Of a stretch of DNA of 64,000 nt, positions 17,711-26,175 are shown in pieces. Source of the stretch: Phyllobacterium zundukense (GTDB taxonomy: Bacteria; Pseudomonadota; Alphaproteobacteria; Rhizobiales; Rhizobiaceae); assembly GCF_002764115.1 (NCBI RefSeq), contig NZ_CP017941.1:62001-126000 (forward strand), in the 5' to 3' direction. Every line of letters begins with the position of its first letter. The first letter of the stretch is position 1. Below the pieces are notes generated by a model. That model had not been told where the DNA came from. It saw nothing but the letters and a program-made list of their open reading frames with translations, and searched no databases. The position numbers and the translations under genes are program-made.

Positions 17711-17932
17711 ATGACCGATCTGAGCGCCAAGCAGCTGCACGAACTGGAGCTTTGGGCAAGCGAGCGGCGGCTGGCAAGAGAGAGCGTGACGGCCTGTGCG
17801 ACGTGCGAAGGCACCGGAATTGTCGTGACGGACAATGCCGGTGACATTGCACAGAACCCCTGCCCGCGCTGCGGCGGTGCGAAATTCTTCCATGACAGGA
17901 AAAACCGCGACGCCGCCGGCGACCAGAGCTGA
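17711..17932 (+). CDS. Small zinc-ribbon protein
   Basis: A 73-residue protein with two CxxC pairs (CATCEGTG and CPRCGGAKF) like one DnaJ cysteine-rich repeat; it probably binds one zinc. The N-terminal part (LSAKQLHELELWASERRLAR) is helical. The ATG at 17711 is preferred because the preceding in-frame residues (from 17663) look random. No operon partner. Function unknown. Confidence 0.55.
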   Translation: MTDLSAKQLHELELWASERRLARESVTACATCEGTGIVVTDNAGDIAQNPCPRCGGAKFFHDRKNRDAAGDQS

Positions 17933-18366
17933 TTGCAGCCAGGTCATAATCCTTCAATCGAAATGGCTGTTGGCCTCATTAGGAGTAGCCACGACGAGTG
18001 GGCTTTTGGTCCGCGGGATCGGGCGCCGGCCTCGAAGCGGCCACCGCGTGCTCTCGGCTATCTGGGTCCGACTGTGTCGACGAATCCGGTTGTGTTGTGA
18101 CGCGCAAGCACGCGTCGAAACAATCTGCCCCATGATCGCTTGATGGGCACAGTCGGGGGATCGGTTATGCGATGGCTCGCACGATGGCTCAGGAGCGCAG
18201 GTCGAAGACTGACAGCGTTTTCCGGCGACCGTCGCGCTAAGTGGAAAGCGCAGCTTTGCCTATTGGATTAAATCAGACGCTTGGTATTGAACCCATATGT
18301 CCGCCATCGGCGGTGAATGGTATGGTGGCGAGGGGGCCGCGTACTCGCTGAACAAGGAGCCAACAA
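17933..18366. other. Intergenic, no gene seen
   Basis: Short frames only. The final bases hold the ribosome binding site of the next gene (AAGGAG, 8 bases before the ATG). Confidence 0.4.
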
Positions 18367-18729
18367 ATGACAACGCTAGAACTTGCCAAGGATTTCACCA
18401 ATCTTCTCAAAACGAACGATCACGAAGGCGCCGCCGCAAAATACAATTCCGACGACATCGTAAGCTATGAGGCCATGGATGGTCCGATGGCGGTCTGCCG
18501 GGGCAAGGATACCGTCAAGCAGAAGGGTGATTGGTGGCAGGAGAACCATGAGGTTCACGGTGCCTTGATAGAAGGTCCGTACGTCAACGGCGACCAGTTC
18601 GTGGTGCGCTTCACGATGGACGTAACACCAAAGGCCACCGGCCAACGTATGAGCATGGACGAAGTTGGAATCTATACGGTCAAGAACGGAAAGATCGTCG
18701 AGGAGCGTTTCTGTTATCTGGAAGGCTAA
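18367..18729 (+). CDS. SnoaL-like / NTF2-fold protein
   Basis: A 120-residue single-domain protein with the NTF2-like cone fold pattern: an N-terminal helix (LAKDFTNLLKTNDHEGAAAK), the strand-helix start YNSDDIVSYEAMDGPM, GKDTVKQKGDWW, and C-terminal strands QRMSMDEVGIYTVKNGKIVE. The family holds polyketide cyclases, isomerases and many uncharacterised small-molecule binders. It looks monocistronic. No catalytic role can be assigned. Confidence 0.75.
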   Translation: MTTLELAKDFTNLLKTNDHEGAAAKYNSDDIVSYEAMDGPMAVCRGKDTVKQKGDWWQENHEVHGALIEGPYVNGDQFVVRFTMDVTPKATGQRMSMDEVGIYTVKNGKIVEERFCYLEG

Positions 18730-18999
18730 GTAAGGCGGTCCGATCTTGGAGTCTTCAACCTGTTGACCTGCCGATCGGTCTGGCCGTTGGGTCCGGCATT
18801 CAGTCGATAGTCCTTCCGCATCGATGAATGTCGGCCAGCCAGATCCGTTATATCAAATCAGACTATCGACGAGACAGCTTTTGCCCACCGATTAACTCAA
18901 TGTTCACTCTGATGTCCGAGTTTGAGCGCAGCGCGATTAGTATTGCGTACGCGCGCTTCATGAGATTTCAATGAGAAGTGAAGTTGCCATGAAATATGA

Positions 19000-19113
19000 T
19001 TGGGACCACCGCTTGATCCCGCACCGCAATCAAAGAACATTATTGTTGGCTACTCGATCACACTATTCATTGGCGCGATCCTGCTCATTTTGTCGCTCAT
19101 ATTCCTGGTGTGA
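19000..19113 (+). CDS. Possible 37-aa single-span membrane peptide
   Basis: From a TTG at 19000 the frame reads LGPPLDPAPQSKNIIVGYSI followed by TLFIGAILLILSLIFLV, one clear transmembrane helix at the C-terminus. No good Shine-Dalgarno is visible and the start is non-ATG, so this is tentative. Confidence 0.25.
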   Translation: MGPPLDPAPQSKNIIVGYSITLFIGAILLILSLIFLV

Positions 19114-19149
19114 TCAGGCGCCTCGATGTGCCTGGTCGCGTCAATCGCG

Positions 19150-19394
19150 TCACGTCAGTAATTTCTTCAAATAGAATTCCAACGACCGTTTCGCCTGTGC
19201 ATCCAATGCGCGCGACATGTTGTCAGCTACCGCTCCGACTGCCGCGAGGATTTCTTTTTTGCCCCAACCGGCATCCGACCATCGCCGAGCAATTCAAGAA
19301 CACGGTCATTGTGCGCGTAGTTCATCTCGACCGACACGTCCGTCAAATCGATATTGTAAAACAGGCGCGCCTTTGCGGAGCCTGCACGTTTTCG
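19150..19394 (-). pseudogene. Small hypothetical protein, frameshifted in an A-run
   Basis: One minus-strand frame reads KARLFYNIDLTDVSVEMNYA then HNDRVLELLGDGRMPVGA. A run of six A (about 19256) shifts the frame, after which KEILAAVGAVADNMSRALDA then QAKRSLEFYLKKLLT ends at 19150. Seven A would join the two halves. The C-terminal half looks like a real helical protein. No start codon was found upstream. The call rests on protein-like composition only. Confidence 0.35.
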
Positions 19395-19513
19395 TCAATG
19401 AATCTCCAGCCAGGCATCATCGTGATTGGACTTCACGATCCGTTGGAGTCACGCTTGGCTCGGGTATAAGTGGGAAATGGGCGGACCAACTGTCATCTGA
19501 ATAGGAGGCCAAG

Positions 19514-19951
19514 ATGAAGCACCATGCACTCGAGCAACTGCAGACCGTCGCCGAAGTCGATCAGGTCTATCCGCGCAGGGCCATGTCGCGCACTGAACGT
19601 CTTGAACGCTGGGTGGAGCTCCTGGAACGGAATCCTGGCCGGCGCCTCTCGACGCTGCACCAGACCGAGTACCAGCCGGCCAGGGAGCGCGCAGCCATGC
19701 GCAGCAATGGCTCGCCGATCTCGGTCGCTTTCGCGGATCCAGTCCTCCGCGCAGCGGGGTTGGAAAACGACAGTTACGGCGAAGCGAAGCGATTCTTCGA
19801 ACTGACCGATCACCAATTGCACAGGGTCATCTGCTATTGCCATTTCGGCGAGACCTTGAGCGCCGCAGAGGCCGCCCATCAAATCCGTAAGACGCTTAGC
19901 GGGAGACAGCGGGGCATGTTTATTCGGTTGCGTGTTATGTTCGACAGATAA
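19514..19951 (+). CDS. Hypothetical protein (145 aa)
   Basis: A well-started gene: AGGAGG lies 5 bases before the ATG. The product is soluble, charged and helical, with SRTERLERWVELLERNPGRR, the segment VICYCHFGETLSAAEAAHQI and a basic C-terminus. I recognise no domain. It is followed 38 bp later by a methyltransferase gene with its own AGGAGG, so the two may be co-transcribed. Confidence 0.65.
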   Translation: MKHHALEQLQTVAEVDQVYPRRAMSRTERLERWVELLERNPGRRLSTLHQTEYQPARERAAMRSNGSPISVAFADPVLRAAGLENDSYGEAKRFFELTDHQLHRVICYCHFGETLSAAEAAHQIRKTLSGRQRGMFIRLRVMFDR

Positions 19952-19989
19952 AGCCGGCGACGTTTCTCAAATCCGAGGAGGACTTTGTC

Positions 19990-20766
19990 ATGCACAGTGA
20001 AAGGGACGAGATCGTCAATCGAGAAAGAGAATTTCACAATCTCAGATTTAGTCAGGAGGAGGATCCAAGAGGAAGTCTGGACAAGTGGTATCGAACAATT
20101 CGCCACGGTGCTGAACGTCAAGACGAGGAAATAAAACGCCTTTCGAAAAACGCTGACGTGCTCGAGTACGGTTGTTCCGATGGCGGGTGGTCCCTGCATT
20201 CCCTGCACCTGCTCGATCTTTGCCGATCTCTGACGGGGATCGATATTTCGGAAGTAGCAGTAAACAAGGCGAACGAACGGGCGAGCACGCTTGGAAGCAC
20301 GAACGCTACATTCCTGGCGATGAATGCGGAAGCCATGTCCTTCGAGGACAACAAGTTCGACCTGGTGTATGGACGCGGGATCATCCATCACCTGGACCTG
20401 GATCGGTGCTTTTCCGAGGTGGTCCGTGTCTTGAAGCCGAACGGCGTGGCGTCCTTCTTCGAGCCGATGGGACACAATCCTCTCCTGAATGCCTACAGAA
20501 GACGGACACCCCTCATCCGCACCGCTGATGAACATCCTTTGTTAACTTCGGACTTCGCGTTGGCTCGCCGCTATTTCAGCAATGTCCAGGTGGAATATTT
20601 CGGCCTGTGTTCCGTAGGAAGCGCGCTGATGCCGCGAAGCATCTCGGAGACCGTCTACACAGTTGGCAAAGCTGTCGATTCAGTAGTTCTGACGCTTCCC
20701 TTTGTAAAGCGGTTCGCATGGCATGCGCTCCTAACCCTTAGAGTCGGTTTGGAAATTCATGGATGA
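19990..20766 (+). CDS. Class I SAM-dependent methyltransferase
   Basis: A 258-residue methyltransferase of the Methyltransf_11/25 type. Motif I is DVLEYGCSDGGWSL (residues ~56-69), the acidic loop after strand 2 is LTGIDIS, and motif III/post-I reads FDLVYGRGIIHHLDLDRCF followed by VLKPNGVASFFEPMG. The C-terminal ~90 residues include a hydrophobic stretch (SVVLTLPFVKRFAWHALLTL) that may associate with the membrane. Substrate unknown. AGGAGG precedes the ATG by 9 bases. Confidence 0.8.
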   Translation: MHSERDEIVNREREFHNLRFSQEEDPRGSLDKWYRTIRHGAERQDEEIKRLSKNADVLEYGCSDGGWSLHSLHLLDLCRSLTGIDISEVAVNKANERASTLGSTNATFLAMNAEAMSFEDNKFDLVYGRGIIHHLDLDRCFSEVVRVLKPNGVASFFEPMGHNPLLNAYRRRTPLIRTADEHPLLTSDFALARRYFSNVQVEYFGLCSVGSALMPRSISETVYTVGKAVDSVVLTLPFVKRFAWHALLTLRVGLEIHG

Positions 20767-20790
20767 GCGGTTCTTCGTAGCAGGTTGCCG

Positions 20791-20931
20791 GGAGTTGTCA
20801 ACTTAACGAGAAATACTGCCTTCTACTCGTCAAGCGGAAAATCGTCGCGTAAGCAAATCAATGGCTTACGGCAACGACAATCGGGCTGAAAGCTCCCCAG
20901 AAGTCCTATACTGCATTAGGTTGACAACTCC
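20791..20931. repeat. 141-bp inverted-repeat-bounded element (MITE-like) at a broken csp gene
   Basis: GGAGTTGTCAAC at 20791-20802 is repeated exactly in inverse at 20920-20931; allowing one mismatch the arms extend to 16 bp. The right end lies exactly where the csp reading frame at 20916-21008 stops resembling a cold-shock gene. No coding capacity inside. No target duplication was identified. Confidence 0.5.
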
Positions 20932-21008
20932 TCAGCACCCCCATTGTCAGGCTGGATAAATCCAAAACCCTTGGTGGAGTTGAACCATTTAACTGTACCG
21001 GTAGCCAT
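20916..21008 (-). pseudogene. Truncated cold-shock protein gene
   Basis: The first 24 codons from the ATG at 21008 read [20 protein letters not shown] then DNGG, matching the intact csp gene at 12681 at protein level except Ser for Ala, and closely at DNA level. The sequence then enters the 141-bp inverted-repeat element and stops after 30 residues. The second RNP motif and the rest of the domain are missing, and the 3' half is not found on the other side of the element. Confidence 0.8.
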
Positions 21009-21185
21009 CTTCGATCCCTCTTCTGGAAAACGACAACGTATCGAGTGTGGGACAAACGATCAAGCCATAGCGCCACTCGTTCAGGCAACCCGGTCCGCGT
21101 TCTGCTCGCGTCAGCTGGGATGGCAGTGGTCGATGTCAACATGCGCTAGTGAATTTTTTCGTGGCGTCTGTATTGCAAAAAATAT

Positions 21186-21197
21186 AACTAGAGTTTG
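21186..21197 (+). promoter_or_regulatory. AACTAGAGTTTG motif upstream of the T4SS lipoprotein gene
   Basis: This 12-mer is identical to 30529-30540 and nearly identical to 21818-21829. Each copy precedes a T4SS transcription unit. Here it lies 61 bp before the ATG at 21258, in A/T-rich sequence. Confidence 0.55.
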
Positions 21198-21257
21198 CTT
21201 ATTGCCCACCCCGAGATTGAATGTGAAGTGGCTGATTTGTGGGCAGGAAACTGATCT

Positions 21258-21722
21258 ATGAAAACTGGGAAAGCAATGTTGAAAAAACAAGGTTGGGCAG
21301 CTTGCAGTATGATTGCGGCTCTGGGGATTTTAGCCGGATGTGCATCGCAGCCCGTCCATAGGATGTTGCCACCTGAACCCTATGCAAATTTGCAGTTGCG
21401 GAACTGCAAGGCATATCCCGGGTTCACCGAATGCCGTCTGATGCTGCTGACGCAATATGGCCCTGTTTCATTCGGTCCAGTCCAGAGCAACGGACGGCCG
21501 TCCGCGTATCAGTATCAGGTTCTTGGCTGCGCACCGTTGCAGTGGGCTGTTCCTCATTTACCAAATTATAATTGCGAGATTTCGGAGATGGGCGGCGGTT
21601 TGTCGACTGGAACCGTGTTGGTTAAGGGCGGAACCGCTGTCAGGCTTGCAAAGCATTTTGGGGACATCCAGCAACTGGACTACCGCTGGAAAAAAGATCC
21701 CTGGAGCCGCGTTAACGGGTAG
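21258..21722 (+). CDS. Lipoprotein at the head of the type IV secretion locus
   Basis: A 154-residue product with a lipoprotein signal: basic start (MKTGKAMLKKQG), hydrophobic core and lipobox LAGC at residue ~28. The mature part contains four further Cys residues (NCKAYPGFTEC, LGCAPLQW, NYNCEIS) that could form disulfides, and no family I recognise. It is read in the same direction as the virB genes and shares their AACTAGAGT upstream motif, which suggests a role at the cell surface of this secretion system, for instance pilus assembly or entry exclusion; that is inference. Confidence 0.7.
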   Translation: MKTGKAMLKKQGWAACSMIAALGILAGCASQPVHRMLPPEPYANLQLRNCKAYPGFTECRLMLLTQYGPVSFGPVQSNGRPSAYQYQVLGCAPLQWAVPHLPNYNCEISEMGGGLSTGTVLVKGGTAVRLAKHFGDIQQLDYRWKKDPWSRVNG

Positions 21723-21783
21723 GTATTGCGCAGGAAATGCGGATCTGATTGCGTCGAGGACACGGCCTTGCGCCAAAAGTATT

Positions 21784-21829
21784 AACACTCTAGTTGCTTT
21801 TTTTTGATTGTTTTTTAAACTAGAGTATG
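21784..21829 (+). promoter_or_regulatory. Inverted AACTAGAGT pair upstream of virB1
   Basis: ACTCTAGTT (21786-21794) and AACTAGAGT (21818-21826) form a perfect 9-bp inverted pair 23 bp apart. The right copy continues as AACTAGAGTATG, close to the 12-mer at 21186 and 30529. It overlaps a possible promoter (TTGATT 21804, 16 bp, TATGTT 21826), which would place the site in the promoter spacer. Confidence 0.5.
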
Positions 21830-21893
21830 TTTTTCTGACCCACACGAAGATGGCAAGGCGCGCCATCTCAACCATGCGAAATCGATACGATGG

Positions 21894-23018
21894 GTGGGTG
21901 GAGTGGTTAAAGGGCATATCGCCAGCATTTTCGCACCAGTTCTGTTGGTCGGCTTCGCCGGCTCTCACGGTCAGGACATCGTGCGGGTTGCTAATTTGGC
22001 TGCTACTGCCTCGGTTTCGCCGCTGATGCCATTGGGCCCGCAGGTTCAGGATCCGCGAAGACTCCAAGCCGCTGCGACTTTTGCGCCAACTAGAGCGGTT
22101 GTAGGGCTCCCGAAAGCGCTTTCCTTCCCGGTAGCAGAGCGTTTTGCACCTGCGGGTACTGCAACCGCCGTGAAGGTCACCGCCGCGTTGGATCCGGCCA
22201 GTACCGACCTATCGTCGGGCCGCGGCGACATTGCCGGACGTGAACGCCGGGAGGAAATGGCAATCCGCTCAGATATGACCGTGTTTGGGCTTGGCACTCG
22301 GCCACAACTGACGGCCGATAGTGCATCTTTCACGATTGATCCGGCGCTGATCGCCTCTGTCGTGCCGGAAAGGGTGCAACTCCAGCCACGGGCGGATTTG
22401 CTGAATGGCGTTCCTGAAGAGTATGCACAGATCATCGAGGATGTGGCGCGCCAAGAGGGCGTCGATGTCAATTTATTGTTATCTATCATGCATGCCGAGA
22501 ACGCCGGATTTGATCCGGTTGCCGTCAGTCCTGCGGGTGCAATCGGACTGATGCAGCTGATGCCCACGACCGGTCAGACGTTTGGCGCGCAAGATTTGAC
22601 GGATCCGGCACAAAACATTCGCGCCGGTGCCAAGTTCCTGAAAGTACTCACCCGGAAGTATCGCAATCCGGTTCTGATCGCCAGCGCCTATAACGCCGGA
22701 GAGCCGCAAGTTGATGTCCGCACATCGCTCCCCTTGATCCGGGAGACAGCGGACTACGTGACCAAGGTCGTCGGCCTCTACACCAATTCATATACCCCAG
22801 CGCGCGTTGCCCCTTCCCCTAGAACCGACAAGGTTTTCGCGTCCGCAGGCAAATCTATGATCGTTCCCCTGAAGCGGCGAGCGGAGAAAGTTACCCGGGT
22901 TTCATCGTCAATACTGGTCTATTCGGCCGGCGAGGATGAGAAGCGCGATGTCGAGGAAATTGTGGAAGCAAGTTCGGACCCATCAGGGCCGGTGCCTATC
23001 GAAAAGGAAAGACAATGA
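21894..23018 (+). CDS. virB1: VirB1-like lytic transglycosylase
   Basis: A 374-residue exported peptidoglycan-cleaving enzyme. It has an N-terminal hydrophobic segment (~8-26), a long low-complexity linker rich in Ala/Pro/Val (~27-165), an SLT domain (~180-300) with catalytic Glu in IMHAENAGFDP followed by GAIGLMQLMPTT, and a basic/acidic tail. VirB1 proteins open the murein for T4SS assembly. The start is uncertain: GTG at 21894 is the track of the longest frame and GTG at 21903 is also possible; neither has a strong ribosome binding site. The stop overlaps the virB2 ATG (ATGA). Confidence 0.85.
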   Translation: MGGVVKGHIASIFAPVLLVGFAGSHGQDIVRVANLAATASVSPLMPLGPQVQDPRRLQAAATFAPTRAVVGLPKALSFPVAERFAPAGTATAVKVTAALDPASTDLSSGRGDIAGRERREEMAIRSDMTVFGLGTRPQLTADSASFTIDPALIASVVPERVQLQPRADLLNGVPEEYAQIIEDVARQEGVDVNLLLSIMHAENAGFDPVAVSPAGAIGLMQLMPTTGQTFGAQDLTDPAQNIRAGAKFLKVLTRKYRNPVLIASAYNAGEPQVDVRTSLPLIRETADYVTKVVGLYTNSYTPARVAPSPRTDKVFASAGKSMIVPLKRRAEKVTRVSSSILVYSAGEDEKRDVEEIVEASSDPSGPVPIEKERQ

Positions 23019-23338
23019 AAGCAGTTTTTGGATCCATGGCGTTCAGAAGGATGTTCGCACATAGTTTCATGCTGATGCTCTGCGTCGGGATTTTGTTCCT
23101 CTCGCACACCGATCCTGCGGCGGCCCAAAGCCTGCAAAAACTGGAGAGCGCCGCGGACAGGCTCGTCCAGTTCTTCACCGGCAAGTTCGGTCGTTCGGTT
23201 GGCGCCATGGCCTTCATTGGAATGTTTCTTGCCGCAGCTTTCGGTTTCTGGTCCTGGGGCGCCTTGCTTCGGGTGGGCGGTGCCCTTGCCGGCATGTTCG
23301 CTGCTGCGGAACTCGTCGGCTTCCTTGCCGGTAACTAA
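23015..23338 (+). CDS. virB2: VirB2 major pilin
   Basis: A 107-residue TrbC/VirB2-type pilin precursor. The long signal sequence ends near DPAAAQS (about residue 38). Two transmembrane helices follow (~66-82 and ~86-105), separated by WGALLRVGG, the layout of VirB2 pilins that sit in the inner membrane before assembly. It overlaps virB1 by four bases and precedes virB3 by 17 bp. Confidence 0.88.
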   Translation: MKAVFGSMAFRRMFAHSFMLMLCVGILFLSHTDPAAAQSLQKLESAADRLVQFFTGKFGRSVGAMAFIGMFLAAAFGFWSWGALLRVGGALAGMFAAAELVGFLAGN

Positions 23339-23355
23339 GAGACACGGGCGGGGAA

Positions 23356-23685
23356 ATGGCAGACCGCTATTACAATGAAAATGAGGAGGCGGACGAACAC
23401 ATTGCGACGTTCCCCATCATTCTTGCTTTGACACGGCCGCCGACGATCCTCGGTGTGCCGTATCTTTATGTGTGCTTAGAAGGCTTCACGGCGATGATGA
23501 TCTATCTCGTCATGGGATCGATCCTGTGGCTGCCGGCAGCATTGGCAGTCTTTCATTCGCTTTTGTACGTCCTGTGCGTGAAGGGCGACCTGTGGTTCTT
23601 CGATATTTTGTTCAAACAGTCTGCCTGCGGGATCAATCCAGTCGGTCGCAAGATCGGCGGCGGCGTGCGGACATACGGGGGATAA
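23356..23685 (+). CDS. virB3: VirB3 inner-membrane protein
   Basis: A 109-residue protein with one hydrophobic hairpin (~40-75), the TrbD/VirB3 pattern LALTRPPTILGVPY before the helix, and the C-terminal CGINPVGRKIGGGVRTYGG. VirB3 works with VirB4 in pilus formation and is placed directly before it. Separate from virB4, not fused. Its stop is one base before the virB4 ATG. Confidence 0.9.
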   Translation: MADRYYNENEEADEHIATFPIILALTRPPTILGVPYLYVCLEGFTAMMIYLVMGSILWLPAALAVFHSLLYVLCVKGDLWFFDILFKQSACGINPVGRKIGGGVRTYGG

Positions 23686-23686
23686 C

Positions 23687-26173
23687 ATGATCTCGTTAGC
23701 GTTGAAATCATCATTAGTGAAGGGCTGGCAGGTCTTTGCGGACAAGTCGATTTCAACGCATGTGCCTTATCTACGTCCGATCGAGAATGGGATCGTCAGG
23801 ACCAAGAATGGCTGTCTCGTTTCAACGATCAAGCTGAACGGCTTTTCGTTCGAAACCGCCGACATCGACACTATCAATCTGTTGCAGAAAAACCGGAACA
23901 CGGCGTTTCGCTCGATCGCGTCGATTGGCAGTTTTTCGATCTACACCCATGTGGTCCGCCACAAGGTGAAACCGTCGCTCGCCTCGGATTTTTCTGACCC
24001 GTTCATAACCCGGATGGATGAGGTCTATCAGCGTCATATCTGGCGCAATGAGATGTTCGTCAACGACATCTACGTGACGCTTGTCATTCGGCCGATGTTC
24101 AAACAAGGATCGGCACTGTCGCAAGTTTTCTCAACCGGCAAGGGATCGCAGGAGCGGTCCATGCGCACGATGCGGGACAAGCTGGTCGAGGCAACGACGG
24201 CACTTGTAAAAGCGCTTGATGCCTATGGTCCCAAAGTTCTGCATGACGTCCAGCGATATGAGGTCGTCCTTGGAGATGGCAGGCGTCTCTATCGCGATGT
24301 CGTGCCGGAACAGGAATTGCCAGAGGGAACCAAACGCTACTGGTTCTCCGAGCAATCGGAGTTTTTCTATACGCTGCTCAACGGTGGCAGCGTGCGCCCG
24401 ATGCGCCTCGGCGCCCTCCCCGTCGACCAGCTCTTGCCGGCACAGCGCACCTCTATTGGCAATCGCACCATCCGCCTGGAGGGCCTCTTGGCCGAGGATG
24501 AGCGTTTCGGTGCGATCGTATCGCTGAAGGAGTATCCCCCGGAAACGGGTGCGGGTATGCTGGATTATGTTCTGAAGCTTCCGCATGAAATGATCGTTAC
24601 GCAGTCCCTGTCGTTCCTTGACGATGTGGTGGCTCGCGGCCGGATCGACCGTCTGGATCGACAATTGTCGAAAGCGGACGAAGCCGGATCCACGGTGCAA
24701 GAGGATCTGATGATTGCGCGCGACCAGCTGGCGCGCAAGGAAGTCGCCTTTGCCGAACATCATCTGACAGTGATGCCAATTGGGCGCTCTGTTCCCAAGC
24801 TCGATGAGGCTGTGGCGGAAGTCGGCGCGCAATTGGGATCGATCGGAGCCTCCTATATCCGCGAAGATTTCAATTGTGAGCCGTGTTATTGGGCGCAGCT
24901 GCCGGGCAACCACGACTATATCGCGCGCCGCGCGGTCATATCGACGCTGAATTTCGCGGGCTTTTCCTCCTTCCACGCCTATCCCTATGGTCGTCCTGAC
25001 GGAAACCATTGGGGACCTGCGATCACGATTTTCGAGACAACCTCGGGAACGCCGTTTTTCTTCAATTTTCATGAACGCGACGTCGGACATACGACGGTTT
25101 TCGGCCCAACTGGCTCCGGTAAGACCGTCGTGATGGGGTTCCTGATCCTTGAGGCGCACCGGGTCGATCGGAAACTGAAGACGGTCGTGTTCGATAAGGA
25201 TCGCGGTCTTGATCCGATGGTAAGGGCTGTGGGCGGCAACTACATGACGCTCGATCCAGGTCACCCCTCGGGCTGGAACCCATTGATGCTGCCGGATACC
25301 CCGCAAAACCGGTCGTTCCTGATGCGGTTGTTAAGCTACATGCTGAAACCGGAGAACGGGACGAACCTGACGGCACAGGAAGAGAGCATTATTGAAAGCT
25401 CTCTCAAGACCATTATGAAAACCCGCGATGTGGCGATGCGGCGGCTGTCGTCGCTGAAGACACTTTTTGAGGGGCGCGACCGCACGGATCGCGGTCTTTC
25501 AGCGCGGCTCGACAAGTGGATTGGCAGCGGGCCGAACGCCTGGCTGTTCGACAATGAAACCGATGATATGGATCTGTCATCGAGCTGCACCGGGTTTGAC
25601 ATGACCCGCATTCTGGAAGAGCCGACTGTGCGGACGGCGGCGCTTTTGTATATGTTCCACCGACTGGATGAAATCTATGACGGCTCGCCAGTCATCAACC
25701 TGATGGACGAAGCGTGGCGACTGCTCGACGATGAAGTCTTCATCGATTTCATGAAGGACTATTTCAAGACGATCCGCAAACGCAACGGCATTGTAATTTT
25801 TGGAACGCAGTCTGCCTCCGACGTGGTGGATTCCAAGGTCGGGCGGACCATCATCGAGCAGACATCCACCAACATTTTCTTCGGCAATTCGAAGGCCGAC
25901 ACGAATTCCTATGCCAAGCATTTCGGGCTTTCCCAGGCGGAATTTGAGTGGGTCAAAAATGCTGATCCGGCAAGCCGGTTCATGCTGATCAAGCATGCGA
26001 AGGATTCGGTGATCGCGCGGCTCGACATGTCGCACATGATGGATTTCGTGAAGGTCCTGAGCGGCCGGGAATCGACCGTCAGGGAATGCGAAGAGCTGCG
26101 CGAAATGTACGGGGATGATCCGAAAAATTGGCTGGCCAGGTTTTGCGGCTGGGCGGAAGAAACAACAGGGTGA
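23687..26173 (+). CDS. virB4: VirB4 ATPase
   Basis: An 828-residue T4SS ATPase of normal length. The N-terminal CagE/TrbE/VirB domain (~1-430) includes HVPYLRPIENGIVRTKNGCL and NFHERDVGHTTVFGPTGSG leading into Walker A (GPTGSGKT, ~472). Walker B is VINLMDEAWRLLDD near residue 670, and GTQSASDVVDS lies in the RecA-like core. It powers pilus assembly and substrate transfer at the inner membrane. It is followed, after 2 bp, by a second transglycosylase gene rather than virB5. Confidence 0.95.
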   Translation: MISLALKSSLVKGWQVFADKSISTHVPYLRPIENGIVRTKNGCLVSTIKLNGFSFETADIDTINLLQKNRNTAFRSIASIGSFSIYTHVVRHKVKPSLASDFSDPFITRMDEVYQRHIWRNEMFVNDIYVTLVIRPMFKQGSALSQVFSTGKGSQERSMRTMRDKLVEATTALVKALDAYGPKVLHDVQRYEVVLGDGRRLYRDVVPEQELPEGTKRYWFSEQSEFFYTLLNGGSVRPMRLGALPVDQLLPAQRTSIGNRTIRLEGLLAEDERFGAIVSLKEYPPETGAGMLDYVLKLPHEMIVTQSLSFLDDVVARGRIDRLDRQLSKADEAGSTVQEDLMIARDQLARKEVAFAEHHLTVMPIGRSVPKLDEAVAEVGAQLGSIGASYIREDFNCEPCYWAQLPGNHDYIARRAVISTLNFAGFSSFHAYPYGRPDGNHWGPAITIFETTSGTPFFFNFHERDVGHTTVFGPTGSGKTVVMGFLILEAHRVDRKLKTVVFDKDRGLDPMVRAVGGNYMTLDPGHPSGWNPLMLPDTPQNRSFLMRLLSYMLKPENGTNLTAQEESIIESSLKTIMKTRDVAMRRLSSLKTLFEGRDRTDRGLSARLDKWIGSGPNAWLFDNETDDMDLSSSCTGFDMTRILEEPTVRTAALLYMFHRLDEIYDGSPVINLMDEAWRLLDDEVFIDFMKDYFKTIRKRNGIVIFGTQSASDVVDSKVGRTIIEQTSTNIFFGNSKADTNSYAKHFGLSQAEFEWVKNADPASRFMLIKHAKDSVIARLDMSHMMDFVKVLSGRESTVRECEELREMYGDDPKNWLARFCGWAEETTG

Positions 26174-26175
26174 CC

